64,000 nt of DNA from the NCBI RefSeq assembly GCF_019880555.1, contig NZ_JAINVU010000003.1, positions 364,001-428,000 on the forward strand, given 5' to 3'. The notes under the pieces were generated by a model, which was given only the letters and a program-made list of their open reading frames with translations, made no database searches and was not told where the DNA came from. Positions within the stretch are counted from its first letter, which is position 1, and the number at the start of each line of letters is the position of its first letter. The position numbers were made by a program, and so were the translations under genes. This document shows positions 53,910 through 63,876 of this stretch, one piece after another. This DNA is from Hephaestia mangrovi (lineage in GTDB: Bacteria; Pseudomonadota; Alphaproteobacteria; Sphingomonadales; Sphingomonadaceae).

Positions 53910-55710
53910 AGTAGACGCGCTTCTTCGGCTTGATGTAATCGGCCTCGTCGGTGAGCGTGTAATCATGCACCGGGCGATAGTCGATCTTGACCTCGCCGCC
54001 CTTGCCGCCCCAGCCGTCGAAGGTCGTCACGGTGTGCTTCATCCAATGCGCGTCGTCACGCTCGGGGAAATCCTCGTGCATGTGCGCGCCGCGGCTTTCC
54101 TTGCGGTTTTCCGCCGAGCGCATCGTCACCATCGCCTGGCCGATGAGATTGTCGAGCTCGAGCGTCTCGACCAGATCGGTGTTCCAGATGAGGCTGCGGT
54201 CGGTGACGTGAATGTCCTCCATCCGCTTGTAGACCTTGCCGATTTCTTCGACGCCTTCGCTCAAGAGCTTGGAATCGCGGAACACCGCGGCGTGGCGTTG
54301 CATCGTCTTCTGCATCTGCAGGCGCACCTCGGCGGTCGGCGAGCCGCCGCTGGCGTTGCGGAAGTGATCGAGACGGCCGAGCGCCATGTCCTCGGAGCCC
54401 TTGGGCAGCGGATCGTGCGCGGTGCCGGGCTTGACCAGCTCGGCGATGCGCATGCCGGTGGCACGGCCGAACACGACGAGATCGATCAGCGAGTTCGAGC
54501 CCAGGCGGTTGGCGCCATGCACCGAGACGCACGCCGCCTCGCCGACCGCGAACAGGCCGGGGACGACCGCATCGGGATCGCCGTCCTTCGTGTTGACGAC
54601 CTCGCCGTGATAGTTCGTCGGGATGCCGCCCATGTTGTAATGCACCGTCGGCACCACCGGCAGCGGCTGGCGGGTGAGATCGACATTGGCGAAGATCTTG
54701 CCGGTCTCGGTAATGCCGGGCAGCCGCTCGTGCAGCACCTTGGGATCGATATGATCGAGGTGCAGGAAGATGTGATCCTTGTCCTTGCCGACGCCGCGGC
54801 CTTCGCGGATTTCCATGGCCATCGAGCGCGAAACCACGTCGCGGCTGGCGAGATCCTTGGCCGAGGGGGCGTAGCGCTCCATGAACCGCTCGCCTTCGGA
54901 ATTGGTCAGATACCCGCCCTCGCCGCGCGCGCCCTCGGTGATGAGGACGCCGGCGCCGTAGATCCCGGTCGGGTGGAACTGGACGAACTCCATGTCCTGC
55001 AGGTTGAGGCCGGCGCGCAGCACCATGCCGTTGCCGTCGCCGGTGCAGGTGTGCGCCGAGGTCGCCGAGAAATAGACGCGGCCGTAGCCGCCGGTCGCGA
55101 GCACGACGGAGTGCGAGCGGAAGCGGTGGATCGAGCCGTCTTCCAGGCACAGTGCGATCACGCCGCGGCAGGCGCCGTTCTCCATGATGAGATCGAGCGC
55201 GAAATATTCGATGTAGAAATCGGCGTCGTATTTCAGGCTCTGCTGGTAGAGCGCATGGAGCATCGCATGGCCGGTGCGATCGGCGGCGGCGCAAGTGCGC
55301 TGCACCGGGGGGCCCTCGCCCATATTCTGCATGTGACCGCCGAACGGACGTTGGTAGATCGTGCCATTGTCGTTGCGGCTGAACGGCACGCCGGCATGTT
55401 CGAGCTCATAGACCGCGGCGGGCGCCTCGCGGACCATGTATTCGATCGCATCCTGGTCGCCGAGCCAGTCGGAGCCCTTCACCGTGTCGTACATGTGCCA
55501 CGACCAGTGATCGGGCGTGTTGTTGCCGAGGCTCGCGGCGATGCCGCCCTGGGCGGCGACGGTGTGGCTGCGGGTCGGGAACACCTTGGTGATGCAGGCG
55601 GTCTTGAGGCCCTTTTCGGCGATCCCCATCGTCGCGCGCAGCCCCGATCCGCCGGCCCCGACGACCACCGCGTCATAGGTGTGGTCGATGATCTTGTAGG
55701 CATCAGCCAT
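53908..55710 (-). CDS. sdhA: succinate dehydrogenase flavoprotein subunit
   Basis: Oxidises succinate in complex II. The 600-residue protein starts [20 protein letters not shown], with FAD motif [12 protein letters not shown]. The covalent-flavin His is in [12 protein letters not shown]. Active-site regions include [20 protein letters not shown], the catalytic Arg segment [20 protein letters not shown] and [15 protein letters not shown]. The ATG overlaps the sdhD stop (TAATG). No sdhB follows in this window. Confidence 0.98.
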   Translation of the reverse strand: MADAYKIIDHTYDAVVVGAGGSGLRATMGIAEKGLKTACITKVFPTRSHTVAAQGGIAASLGNNTPDHWSWHMYDTVKGSDWLGDQDAIEYMVREAPAAVYELEHAGVPFSRNDNGTIYQRPFGGHMQNMGEGPPVQRTCAAADRTGHAMLHALYQQSLKYDADFYIEYFALDLIMENGACRGVIALCLEDGSIHRFRSHSVVLATGGYGRVYFSATSAHTCTGDGNGMVLRAGLNLQDMEFVQFHPTGIYGAGVLITEGARGEGGYLTNSEGERFMERYAPSAKDLASRDVVSRSMAMEIREGRGVGKDKDHIFLHLDHIDPKVLHERLPGITETGKIFANVDLTRQPLPVVPTVHYNMGGIPTNYHGEVVNTKDGDPDAVVPGLFAVGEAACVSVHGANRLGSNSLIDLVVFGRATGMRIAELVKPGTAHDPLPKGSEDMALGRLDHFRNASGGSPTAEVRLQMQKTMQRHAAVFRDSKLLSEGVEEIGKVYKRMEDIHVTDRSLIWNTDLVETLELDNLIGQAMVTMRSAENRKESRGAHMHEDFPERDDAHWMKHTVTTFDGWGGKGGEVKIDYRPVHDYTLTDEADYIKPKKRVY

Positions 55711-56099
55711 TATGCAGCGGCTCCAGCGGAAAAGGCGATCGAGAAGATCGAGAACAGGGCGATGGCGCCAGCGACGAGAGTGAAGGCGTTGAGGAGCACG
55801 ATCCAGGCGATGCGGCCGGGGCCGTGGCTGTAATCCTCGATCGCCACCTGCAGGCCGAGGCGGAAATGATAGAACACGCTGAGCACCAGCAACGCGAGCG
55901 GGATCGCGACCCAGAAGGACGAGATCCACGCCGTCAGCGTGGCATGGTCATAACCGGGCAGCCGCGCGATCGAGACGACGAACCAGAGCACGAGCAGCAG
56001 GTTGCCGCCCGCGGTCAGCCGCTGGTGCCACCAGTGATGCGTGCCTTCGTGCGCGGGGCCGAGCCCGCGAACCTGGCCGAGAGGGGTGCCGTTGCCCAT
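55710..56099 (-). CDS. sdhD: succinate dehydrogenase membrane anchor subunit
   Basis: A 129-residue membrane subunit that helps bind heme b and ubiquinone. Three spans are present; [20 protein letters not shown] starts the first. The signature [19 protein letters not shown] is the SdhD heme/quinone region. The stop overlaps the sdhA start by one base, and the gene follows sdhC with 2 bp between. Confidence 0.93.
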   Translation of the reverse strand: MGNGTPLGQVRGLGPAHEGTHHWWHQRLTAGGNLLLVLWFVVSIARLPGYDHATLTAWISSFWVAIPLALLVLSVFYHFRLGLQVAIEDYSHGPGRIAWIVLLNAFTLVAGAIALFSIFSIAFSAGAAA

Positions 56100-56101
56100 G
56101 A

Positions 56102-56518
56102 TTATTTCCCCACCAGCAGATAGGCCCAGAAGGCGATGGTCGCGAGGATCGAAAAGACCAGCGTCAGGATCGCGAACGCCTTGTTCGTCTTGAGCTCGAA
56201 GCCGGCGCCGGTATCGAGCACGAGGTGGCGGATGCCGCTCGCCATGTGCTGGAAGAACGCCCAGCTGACGCCGATGCCGATGATATAGCCGAGGATGTTG
56301 AGCCCACCGCCCGACACGGTGAAGGTATCGACGAACCCGGCATAGGTCGCCTCGCCTCCGGCCAGCGCGGCGAGCCACCAGACGAACACGATGGTGCCGA
56401 CTACCGCCATGCCGTCTCCGGTCGCGCGGTGGAGGATCGAGACGAGCATGTGCGGGCCCCATTTCCACGCGGTGAGATGGGGCGAGAGCGGGCGTGTTCG
56501 GACGGGCTGGCTGGCCAA
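56102..56518 (-). CDS. sdhC: succinate dehydrogenase cytochrome b556 subunit
   Basis: A 138-residue membrane subunit. RPLSPHLTAWKWGPHMLVSI, then LHRATGDG and FFQHMASGIRHLVLDTGAGF (heme b His) are the SdhC signature. I choose the TTG at 56518, giving MASQPVRTRPLSPH, because GAGGA lies seven bases upstream. A TTG at 56536 would add six residues with no Shine-Dalgarno. First gene of sdhC-sdhD-sdhA. Confidence 0.93.
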   Translation of the reverse strand: MASQPVRTRPLSPHLTAWKWGPHMLVSILHRATGDGMAVVGTIVFVWWLAALAGGEATYAGFVDTFTVSGGGLNILGYIIGIGVSWAFFQHMASGIRHLVLDTGAGFELKTNKAFAILTLVFSILATIAFWAYLLVGK

Positions 56519-56635
56519 GGCATGATCCTCGATCAAAGAGACAGGCGACCTATTAGTCCTCGCCGCGCCCGATGCAAGCCGAGCGACGAGCGATCGCCTG
56601 ATTCCCGCGCGATCATCGACCCATCTAAAACCGCT

Positions 56636-56652
56636 CTAACTCCGCGTTAACC
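56636..56652 (+). promoter_or_regulatory. candidate CtrA-binding site upstream of the chemoreceptor
   Basis: CTAA-CTCCGCG-TTAACC matches the CtrA consensus TTAA-N7-TTAAC with one mismatch. It lies about 70 bp before the GTG start of the first chemoreceptor and near the sdhC start on the other strand. CtrA controls motility genes in alphaproteobacteria, so the link to the chemoreceptor is plausible but not tested. Confidence 0.4.
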
Positions 56653-56719
56653 AGAGCGGCCTAAGTCTTGCCGGGTAAATCGCCGGCATGCCGGCCCGCT
56701 GCGCTTTTGGGGGACGCAC

Positions 56720-58078
56720 GTGACCAAGACCGACTTGCCTGCACCCGGTGTGCTTGCTGCCAACGTGGACCTCGACACCCGGCTGCGCGTGTTCGACCGG
56801 GATGCTGCGCTGGCCGACACCAGCCGCGAGATCTGGGCGATCATCGAGCCCGATATCCACGCCATTTCCAAGGCTTATTGGGAGCAATGGCTGCGCTGCT
56901 TCGCCGACGACCGGGTCTGGGCGCCGCAGGAAACCGACAAGATGATCGATCTGGGCGTCACCTTCCTGCGCCAAAGGTTCCTGGAGACCGCGAAGCGCGG
57001 CTGGATCGAATCGATCGAGCGATCGGTGGCCGCCGCCTATGTCGCCGACGTGTCGCCGATGGCGCTGTTGTCGATGATCAACGCCAGCGACCGCGCGGCG
57101 CTCGATTCGCTGATGACGCGCGTGTCGCGCGACGAAGCGCGGTTGCCGCAGATGATCGACGTGCTGATGCGGCTTTCCGCGCTGGAAGGCGAAATCACCG
57201 TCGCGCTGTACAATGCCTATCGCGAGCACAGCGCCGGGGTAGCGCGCGACCGGCTGACCGCCGAATTCCGCGACGGGATCGCCGCGATGGTCGAAACCGC
57301 GCTGACCGAGGGCGGCACGCTGCGCGAACAGGGCGGCAAGGCATCGGTGCTGGCGCGCGGGATGCTGGGCAAGGCGAGCGAAGTAGCGGCGGCGGCCGAG
57401 CAATCGGCGGTGGCGATGCGCGAGGCGGCCCAGACCGCGGCCGGGCTGATCCGCGCGATCGAGGATGCGCGGGCCGAAGTCGAAGCGGCGGCCGAGATCG
57501 CCACCCGGGCATCGAGCCAGGCAGGCGCCGCGGTCGGCATGTCGGCGACGCTTTCCGATCATGCCAAATCGATCGAATCGATCCTGGGCCTGATCCGCGA
57601 CATTGCCGGGCAGACCAACCTGCTGGCCCTCAACGCGACGATCGAGGCCGCGCGCGCCGGCGATGCCGGACGCGGCTTCGCGGTGGTGGCGCAGGAAGTG
57701 AAGAGCCTAGCCAACCAGACCGCGCGCGCCACCGACGACATCGCTGCCAAGATCGCCGCGATCCAATCCGCCACGCATTCGACGGTCGAAACCAACGCCT
57801 CGATCCGCGACACCGTCGACGAGGTTCAGGAATCGGCCAACCGCATCCGCCAGGCGATGGAAGTCCAGGCGCAGACCGTCACCGCGATCACCGCCGCGGT
57901 CGACGAAACCGCGCTCGCCGCCGATTCCATGTCCAACACCATCGCCGCCATCCGCGAGGATACCGAAACCGTCGCTTCCGAAATCGATTCGGTCGGCGCC
58001 GGCTTCGATGCGCTCGACGGGCGGCTCGGCTCGCTAAAGCACAGCGCCAGCGACTTCGTCACGAAAGTCGCGGCATGA
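56720..58078 (+). CDS. soluble methyl-accepting chemotaxis protein with globin-like sensor, heme His missing
   Basis: A 452-residue cytoplasmic receptor without signal peptide or membrane span. Residues 1 to about 185 look like a globin-coupled sensor domain ([32 protein letters not shown]). At the place where such sensors carry the proximal heme His, this protein has Tyr107. Residues about 212-420 form the MCP signalling hairpin with the tip [20 protein letters not shown] and [20 protein letters not shown]. The start is a GTG with GGGGGA upstream. There is no HAMP. The next gene is a paralogue with an almost identical signalling domain. Confidence 0.85.
   Translation: MTKTDLPAPGVLAANVDLDTRLRVFDRDAALADTSREIWAIIEPDIHAISKAYWEQWLRCFADDRVWAPQETDKMIDLGVTFLRQRFLETAKRGWIESIERSVAAAYVADVSPMALLSMINASDRAALDSLMTRVSRDEARLPQMIDVLMRLSALEGEITVALYNAYREHSAGVARDRLTAEFRDGIAAMVETALTEGGTLREQGGKASVLARGMLGKASEVAAAAEQSAVAMREAAQTAAGLIRAIEDARAEVEAAAEIATRASSQAGAAVGMSATLSDHAKSIESILGLIRDIAGQTNLLALNATIEAARAGDAGRGFAVVAQEVKSLANQTARATDDIAAKIAAIQSATHSTVETNASIRDTVDEVQESANRIRQAMEVQAQTVTAITAAVDETALAADSMSNTIAAIREDTETVASEIDSVGAGFDALDGRLGSLKHSASDFVTKVAA
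57352..57975 (+). repeat. 624-bp direct repeat, copy 1 (chemoreceptor signalling domain)
   Basis: This copy matches 58745-59368 with 8 differences by my hand count, all at third codon positions and all synonymous. The offset is 1393 bp. The repeat starts at the signalling domain and stops near its end, while the flanking sensor and tail sequences differ. Confidence 0.9.
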
Positions 58079-58103
58079 CGACCAGGAGAGGGAAGACACC
58101 GGC

Positions 58104-59471
58104 ATGGGGGCACCAACCGAGCTAAACGCGGCGCGCGAGGCAACGCTGAACGCGCTGACCGCCCGGCTGCGGTCGTACGATGCCGACGGCGCGCTGGCGC
58201 CGGCGTGCGCGACGATCTCGCGGTTGATCGATGGCCATTGCCAGGCGATCGCCGACGCGTTTCTCGAACGCTTTCTCGCCGATCCCGAGGTCCGCGCGTC
58301 AAGCGGGACGATGACGGGCGAGGCGCGCGCGCGGCAGCGCCGCGAGTCGGCCGACTATGTCCGCTACAAATATGCCGCACCGCTGAGCCGCGAATGGCTG
58401 TCGATGGCGCTGCGCAACGCCGCGCGCTGCCACAAAGCGGGCGTGCCGATCCACGCCTATCTCTCTGGCCTGTCGGTCGGCCATAGCAAGGTAGTCGAGG
58501 TGATCGAGGCGGCGCTGGGCGACGATGTCGCAACCGCATGCCAGCTCGCCGACGTGATCCAGCGGCTGGCGATGGTGGAGGCGGCGGTGATGGCCGAGCA
58601 TTATGCGCAGCGCGACGAAGCGAAGCTGCGCCGCGAGCGCCACGCCCAGGCATCGGCGTTTCGCGAGTCGATCGGGGTGACGCTGGACGCGACCGCGCAG
58701 CTCGGCAGTCGCGCGCATACGCAGGCGGAAAATGCCGCCGGCGCGGCGCGCGGGATGCTGGGCAAGGCGAGCGAAGTAGCGGCGGCGGCCGAGCAATCGG
58801 CGGTGGCGATGCGCGAGGCAGCGCAGACCGCGGCCGGGCTGATCCGTGCGATCGAGGATGCGCGGGCCGAAGTCGAAGCGGCAGCCGAGATCGCCACCCG
58901 GGCATCGAGCCAGGCAGGCGCCGCGGTCGGCATGTCGGCGACGCTTTCCGATCATGCCAAATCGATCGAATCGATCCTGGGCCTGATCCGCGACATCGCC
59001 GGGCAGACCAACCTGCTGGCCCTCAACGCGACGATCGAGGCCGCGCGCGCCGGCGATGCCGGACGCGGCTTCGCGGTGGTGGCACAGGAAGTGAAGAGCC
59101 TCGCCAACCAGACCGCGCGCGCCACCGACGACATCGCCGCCAAGATCGCCGCGATCCAATCCGCCACGCATTCGACGGTCGAAACCAACGCCTCGATCCG
59201 CGACACCGTCGACGAGGTTCAGGAATCGGCCAACCGCATCCGCCAGGCGATGGAAGTCCAGGCGCAGACCGTCACCGCGATCACCGCCGCGGTCGACGAA
59301 ACCGCGCTCGCCGCCGATTCCATGTCCAACACCATCGCCGCCATCCGCGAGGATACCGAAACCGTCGCCAGCGAGATCGGCACGCTCGAACGCGATTTCG
59401 GCGAGGTCGATCAGCGCCTCGCCGGCCTGCGCCACGCCGCCGACGATTTTTCGGACAGCGTCGCGGCCTGA
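58104..59471 (+). CDS. soluble methyl-accepting chemotaxis protein with globin-coupled sensor
   Basis: A 455-residue cytoplasmic receptor. The N-terminal 180 residues have a globin-coupled-sensor pattern: [20 protein letters not shown], then [20 protein letters not shown], where His110 in CHKAG fits the proximal heme ligand, followed by [20 protein letters not shown]. It probably senses oxygen or another gas ligand. The signalling domain is the same 208-residue sequence as in the preceding receptor. It starts 25 bp after that gene, so both are likely co-transcribed. Confidence 0.87.
   Translation: MGAPTELNAAREATLNALTARLRSYDADGALAPACATISRLIDGHCQAIADAFLERFLADPEVRASSGTMTGEARARQRRESADYVRYKYAAPLSREWLSMALRNAARCHKAGVPIHAYLSGLSVGHSKVVEVIEAALGDDVATACQLADVIQRLAMVEAAVMAEHYAQRDEAKLRRERHAQASAFRESIGVTLDATAQLGSRAHTQAENAAGAARGMLGKASEVAAAAEQSAVAMREAAQTAAGLIRAIEDARAEVEAAAEIATRASSQAGAAVGMSATLSDHAKSIESILGLIRDIAGQTNLLALNATIEAARAGDAGRGFAVVAQEVKSLANQTARATDDIAAKIAAIQSATHSTVETNASIRDTVDEVQESANRIRQAMEVQAQTVTAITAAVDETALAADSMSNTIAAIREDTETVASEIGTLERDFGEVDQRLAGLRHAADDFSDSVAA
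58745..59368 (+). repeat. 624-bp direct repeat, copy 2 (chemoreceptor signalling domain)
   Basis: Second copy of the repeat at 57352-57975; see that entry. The encoded 208 residues are identical in both receptors. Confidence 0.9.
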
Positions 59472-59589
59472 CCAAAAGCGGCGCTTCAGCCGTGAAACAG
59501 CTGGAAACGGTCCCCGGACGCTGGCGGAACCTGGAAGGTTCGGCGACCCGTTCGCCGGGGCGAACGGCGCGATTTTCGATACGGGCCGC

Positions 59590-60450
59590 TTAGCCGCCGA
59601 ACAGCGTGGCCGGGCGGCCGGTCATGCCGGTTTCGACCTCGAACAGGGCCCCCGCCTCGGGCTCGCCCTGGCTATCGGTGCGCGCCGAAGTGACGAACAG
59701 GCGATCGAGCCGCTCGCCGGCGAAACAGGCGCTGGTAATATTGCGCGCGGGGAGATCGATCGAGCGATCGAGCTCGCCCTCGGGGGTGAAGCGGCTGATG
59801 CGGCCGCCGGCCCAATGCGCGATCCACAGGCCGCTTTGGCTGTCGGTGGTCATGCCGTCGGGATGGCCCCATTCGGGCTCGAAGCGGATGAAATCCTGCC
59901 GCTCGCCGAGCGAGCCGTCGTCATGCAGCGCGAAACGGTAGACGATGCGCTTGTCGCTGTCGGTATGATAAAGCCAGCGGCCGTCGACGCTGAACGTCGG
60001 ACCGTTGGTGACGCCATAGCCATCATCATGCCGGCTGACCGCGAAATCGGGATCGAGCCGGTAGAGTGCGCCCTTCGAATCGGGATCGTCGTCGCTCTTG
60101 GTGCCGAGCCACAAGCGGCCGCGCGGATCGACCTTGGCGTCGTTGAGGCGATTGGCCGGACGATCGGGCTCGGGATCGAGCAACGGCGTGATCGCGAAGG
60201 GATCGAGCGTCAGCCGCGCGACGCCGCTGGCCAGGCCGATCAGGAAATCGTCGCGGCCGGCCTGCTCGACGATCCAGCCGATCTTCTCCGGCATGTCCCA
60301 CGATCGCGTGGCGCCATCGGAGAGATCGAGCGACCATAGCCGCGGTGCCAGGATATCGACCCAGAAAAGCCGGTTGAGCCGCGCCACCCAGGTCGGCCCC
60401 TCGCCCAATTCGTCATGGCTCCCGCGCTCGATGATCCTGAATTGCGGCAC
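59590..60450 (-). CDS. SMP-30/gluconolactonase family protein
   Basis: Six-bladed beta-propeller hydrolase of 286 residues. Metal ligands of the family are visible: Glu in LGEGPTWVARLNRLF, Asn in NRLNDAKVDPRGRLWLG and Asp in WGHPDGMTTDSQSGLW. Members hydrolyse sugar lactones. It lies 92 bp downstream of the halogenase on the same strand and may be the last gene of that operon. A sugar-lactone role would fit a carbohydrate uptake locus. Confidence 0.9.
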   Translation of the reverse strand: MPQFRIIERGSHDELGEGPTWVARLNRLFWVDILAPRLWSLDLSDGATRSWDMPEKIGWIVEQAGRDDFLIGLASGVARLTLDPFAITPLLDPEPDRPANRLNDAKVDPRGRLWLGTKSDDDPDSKGALYRLDPDFAVSRHDDGYGVTNGPTFSVDGRWLYHTDSDKRIVYRFALHDDGSLGERQDFIRFEPEWGHPDGMTTDSQSGLWIAHWAGGRISRFTPEGELDRSIDLPARNITSACFAGERLDRLFVTSARTDSQGEPEAGALFEVETGMTGRPATLFGG

Positions 60451-60541
60451 TGGCCAGCCCTCCTTGAGTCGTATGATAAATATGCCGCCAATCTCTTAGT
60501 TGCCGAACGGCGTTCGGGGAAGGCGGCAGGGCCGACCGACC

Positions 60542-62044
60542 CTACCCCGCCGCCGCGGCCGGCGATGGCGCGTAGCGGGCGCCGAGAAAGGCGGCCTGCG
60601 TCGGCAGACGCGCGACACGCGCCGCCAAGCCGGCATCGAGATCGGCGAGCGCGCGGCGCAGTTGCTCGGGCGGCAGCGTGCGGGCGATGCGATGCCATGA
60701 TGCCGGCTCGACACCCTGGCCGAACAACACCTGTGCCCAGGAATCGATCCGGAACAGATCGTCCTGATCCTGATAGGCGGCGGCGCTTTGGCGGAACAGC
60801 GCGATCCGCGCGGCCAGCGTATCGGGAATGTTCATCGCCGCGCGGCCGGGCCAGAAGGTGCCGTCGCGCTGGTTGAGATAATAATGCAGGATCACGAAAT
60901 CGCGGACATGCTCCCATTCGGCGCGCGACTGGGCGTTGAAGCGATCGGCGAGCGCGGCGCACTCCCGCGCGAAGGGGAAACCGCGGATGAAGCGGGTGAT
61001 GGCGATCATCACGAGGTGGATGCTGGTCGATTCGAGCGGCTCGACGAAGCCGGCGGCGAGGCCGAGCGCAAGGCAATTGCGGTGCCACGCCTGGCGCCGC
61101 ATGCCGGTGGTGTAGCGCAGCAGGCGGGGCTCGAACAGCGGCGCGCCTTCGAGATCGGCGGCGAACTGCGCGCGCGCCTCGTCCTCGCTCATCTGCGCGC
61201 TCGAAAAGACGAAGCCATTGCCCATGCGGTGTTGCAACGGGATGCGCCAGCGCCAGCCGGCCCGATGCGCGATCGCGCGGGTATAAGGCGCGGGCGGCCC
61301 GACGAGCTCGGTCTGGACCGCGAGCGCGCTGTCGGTCGGAAGCCAGTGGCTCCAGTCCTCGAAGCCGGTTTCGAGCGCGCCTTCGATCAGCAGCGCGCGA
61401 AAGCCGGTGCAATCAATGAAGAAATCGCCCTCGATCCGGGCACCGGAGGCGAGCGTGAGCGCGGTGATGTCGCCGCCCTCGCCATCGCGCTCCACCGCGG
61501 CGATGCGACCCTCGACACGGCGTACGCCGGCCGGCTCGGCAAGGCCGCGCAGGAAGCGCGCATAGGCGGTCGCGTCGAGGTGATAGGCGTAGGCCAGCCC
61601 CGCCTCGGGATCGTTGGTGAAGCGGTTCTCGCGCGCCGCGCGCAGCTCGAACGAATAATCGCCGAAGCTGCCGCCGAAGCCCTGCGCGCGCGCCTCGAGC
61701 CAGAAATGCTGGAAATCGGCGAGAAACACCGACCGCCCGACCGAACCGAACGAGTGGAAATAATGATCGCCGTCGCGGCGCCAGTTCTCGAAGGAAATGC
61801 CGAGCTTGAACGTCGCGCCGGTGGCACGGACGAAGGCGTCCTCCTCGATCCCCGCGAAACTGTGAAAAGTGCGGATCGTGGGAATGGTCGATTCGCCGAC
61901 GCCGACGGTGCCGATCTCGTCCGATTCGACCAGCGTGACATCGACCAGCGGGCCGAGTTGGCGGACCAGTGCGGTTGCGGCGAGCCAGCCGGCGGTGCCG
62001 CCGCCGGCCACCACCACGCGCTTGCGCGGGTTGGTCTCGGTCAT
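60542..62044 (-). CDS. flavin-dependent tryptophan-halogenase family protein
   Basis: A 500-residue FADH2-dependent halogenase-type protein. FAD motif GGGTAGW (residues 14-20), the WxWxIP motif in GWRWRIPLQHR and the catalytic-type Lys80 in GATFKLGISFENW are all present. The Glu region is FVEPLESTSIHLV. All key residues are intact, so it may be active. It overlaps the cupin-like gene by 4 bases. In sphingomonads such genes sit beside TonB receptors rather than in antibiotic clusters; indole halogenation has been shown for some relatives. The substrate is unknown. Confidence 0.88.
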   Translation of the reverse strand: MTETNPRKRVVVAGGGTAGWLAATALVRQLGPLVDVTLVESDEIGTVGVGESTIPTIRTFHSFAGIEEDAFVRATGATFKLGISFENWRRDGDHYFHSFGSVGRSVFLADFQHFWLEARAQGFGGSFGDYSFELRAARENRFTNDPEAGLAYAYHLDATAYARFLRGLAEPAGVRRVEGRIAAVERDGEGGDITALTLASGARIEGDFFIDCTGFRALLIEGALETGFEDWSHWLPTDSALAVQTELVGPPAPYTRAIAHRAGWRWRIPLQHRMGNGFVFSSAQMSEDEARAQFAADLEGAPLFEPRLLRYTTGMRRQAWHRNCLALGLAAGFVEPLESTSIHLVMIAITRFIRGFPFARECAALADRFNAQSRAEWEHVRDFVILHYYLNQRDGTFWPGRAAMNIPDTLAARIALFRQSAAAYQDQDDLFRIDSWAQVLFGQGVEPASWHRIARTLPPEQLRRALADLDAGLAARVARLPTQAAFLGARYAPSPAAAAG

Positions 62045-63072
62045 CGGTTCAGTCTCCCCAGAATACGAGCGCGCAGGCGGCGGGCCGCCAATTCGTCGAG
62101 CGGGGCGAGCGGGCCGCGCGCGCCCTCCGGCAGATGCGCGGCGGGATCGCCCTCGCCGAACACATAGTAATCGAAGAGGCCGCGCCAGGCGGCTTTCTCG
62201 GCGGGCGGGCGATCACGCAGCGAAAGCAACGCGTGGAGCAGCGTCGTCGTCGGATCGTCGACAAAGGCCGGCACCGCGTCCCACCAGTAATTGACCAGCA
62301 CGTTGAACGCGTCGAGCGCCTCGACATGGTGCCACCACAAGGCGGGATAGACGAGCACGTCGCCGGGCTCGAGCTCGGCCACCTCGGCGGCGGCGAGCGC
62401 ATCGGCGAAGCGCGGATAGCGCGCCAGATCGGGTGCGGCGAAATCGACCATGCTGACGACCTGCCCACCCGGGGTCGGCTCGAGCGGGCCGGGATAGAGA
62501 TTGGCGACCTGATCGGGCGGGAACAGGGTGAAGCGGCGGTGGCCGACCGCGCAGCACGCCGCGTTGTTCGACATGTCGTAATGCGCCGAGGCGATCGTGC
62601 GATTGCCGATCCAGATGCTCGCCAGCGGCGGGTATCGATCGAACGTATCGTCGGCCGGATGGAGGTCGTTGGCGGCGCGAAACCCAGGAAGCCAGGTGTC
62701 GATATCGGTCGAGCCGATGTAGAAGCTGGCCGGATCGTCAACGGCGATCGCGGCTTCGATCCGCGCCAGGAAATCGGCGAGGGGCGTGCGCTCGGCTGTG
62801 AAGTTCATGCCCGTCACATCGGCATTGTAATGGAAGCGACTGCGGATCGCCGGATCGCCGACATAGCCGGTGATCGGGCGGCCGACATCGAACGACAGGA
62901 TATGGTCGATCGCCTCGCGCGGCGCGCGCAGGCCGGCCTCGACCAGCGGCCAATCCGAAACCGCGCGCTTGATGATTGCCGGCCGGTTGTCGGCGATCAG
63001 CGCCGCGAGGTCGATGGCGCCGCCGGAAATCTCGCGCGTGCGGCGCTCGATGCGGGGCGCCGGGGCGGTCAC
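62041..63072 (-). CDS. cupin-like (JmjC-type) Fe(II)/2-oxoglutarate oxygenase
   Basis: A 343-residue cupin_8-type protein. The iron-binding HxD lies in ASAHYDMSNNAACC and the distal His region in LVYPALWWHHVEALD. The fold signature GHRRFTLFPPDQVANLYPGP follows the first His. It overlaps SapC and the halogenase by 4 bases on each side, so all are translationally coupled. Probable hydroxylase; the substrate may be a product of the same locus. Confidence 0.88.
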   Translation of the reverse strand: MTAPAPRIERRTREISGGAIDLAALIADNRPAIIKRAVSDWPLVEAGLRAPREAIDHILSFDVGRPITGYVGDPAIRSRFHYNADVTGMNFTAERTPLADFLARIEAAIAVDDPASFYIGSTDIDTWLPGFRAANDLHPADDTFDRYPPLASIWIGNRTIASAHYDMSNNAACCAVGHRRFTLFPPDQVANLYPGPLEPTPGGQVVSMVDFAAPDLARYPRFADALAAAEVAELEPGDVLVYPALWWHHVEALDAFNVLVNYWWDAVPAFVDDPTTTLLHALLSLRDRPPAEKAAWRGLFDYYVFGEGDPAAHLPEGARGPLAPLDELAARRLRARILGRLNR

Positions 63073-63788
63073 GGCGTGCCGACGTCGCGGCGCAGCTTTC
63101 GCTCGGCGAGCGCAGGCACGTTGCCAAGCGACGAACGCACCCAGATCGCCAGCCGTAGCATATCGCGCGCGTTGAGATCAGCCAGAGCGGCACCGTCGAG
63201 TGCGGCGAGGCGTTCGAGCGAGATGGTGTGGCAATCGGGCACGGTATAGCGCCGGCCGTCGCCGATCTCGACTTCGAGCGTGACCGGCTCGATCAGGCCA
63301 TGCGTGGCAAACGCCGCGAACATCGCGCCTTCGGCCTGGCTGCCGATATAGATACGCTGCAACACCTCGGCGACGCTGTCGAGATAAGCGCTGTTGCCGC
63401 CATGAGGCTTGAAGATCTCGGCGCCATGCTCGCGCGAGACGCGTGGATGATCGGGGTCGATGTGGATCATAGGCTCGCCCGCCTCGCCCGGCGCCGGCGT
63501 GCCGATCGAGAAGGGGCCTCGGCTCATCACCGCCGGAATGGTGCGCGCATCCCAACGATCGCCATCGAGATAAAGATTCTCGCCCGATTCGAAGCCGAGC
63601 AGCACGGTCGCGCGAAAGACTCCCGCGGGATCGCGGCGGAAGACGATGGCATATTCGCGCTGCAGCGCCTCGAACTCGGTCGCGAAGACCGGCGCCTGGT
63701 TGACCGCGTCGCCATAGCGCGCGCCGCGATCGAGCACGACCTTGAGATCGGCGTGATCGACATTGTTGAGCAGGACAGGGCCGGACAT
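63069..63788 (-). CDS. SapC family protein
   Basis: A 239-residue protein of the SapC family. Motifs: EFEALQREYAIVFRRDPAG, TVLLGFESGENLYLDGDRWD and IPAVMSRGPFSIGTP. No signal peptide is evident. Members lie next to TonB receptors and tryptophan halogenases in sphingomonads, xanthomonads and caulobacters. The molecular role is unknown; the S-layer name comes from an early homologue. Confidence 0.88.
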   Translation of the reverse strand: MSGPVLLNNVDHADLKVVLDRGARYGDAVNQAPVFATEFEALQREYAIVFRRDPAGVFRATVLLGFESGENLYLDGDRWDARTIPAVMSRGPFSIGTPAPGEAGEPMIHIDPDHPRVSREHGAEIFKPHGGNSAYLDSVAEVLQRIYIGSQAEGAMFAAFATHGLIEPVTLEVEIGDGRRYTVPDCHTISLERLAALDGAALADLNARDMLRLAIWVRSSLGNVPALAERKLRRDVGTP

Positions 63789-63826
63789 CGCTCTCGCTAT
63801 AGATTGTTTCGAGGCACCATAGACGA

Positions 63827-63854
63827 AGAAGGCCGCCCCGTTGAGCGGCCTTCT
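63827..63854 (-). terminator. terminator after the TonB receptor gene
   Basis: AGAAGGCCGC, an 8-base loop, GCGGCCTTCT: a perfect 10-bp stem. On the minus strand it is followed by TCGTCT; on the plus strand by CCCTTTTTG. It separates the TonB receptor from SapC, so the downstream genes may have their own promoter or depend on read-through. Confidence 0.7.
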
Positions 63855-63876
63855 CCCTTTTTGCTTCTGACGCGCG

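Noticed and set aside
56682..56695. GCCGGCATGCCGGC palindrome before the first chemoreceptor
   Set aside because: Short GC palindromes are frequent in this genome by composition, and it contains a chance ATG; no role could be supported.
57352..59368. Long direct repeat as a possible mobile element
   Set aside because: The repeat matches the signalling domain of two receptor genes exactly in frame; no transposase, terminal inverted repeats or target duplication were seen.
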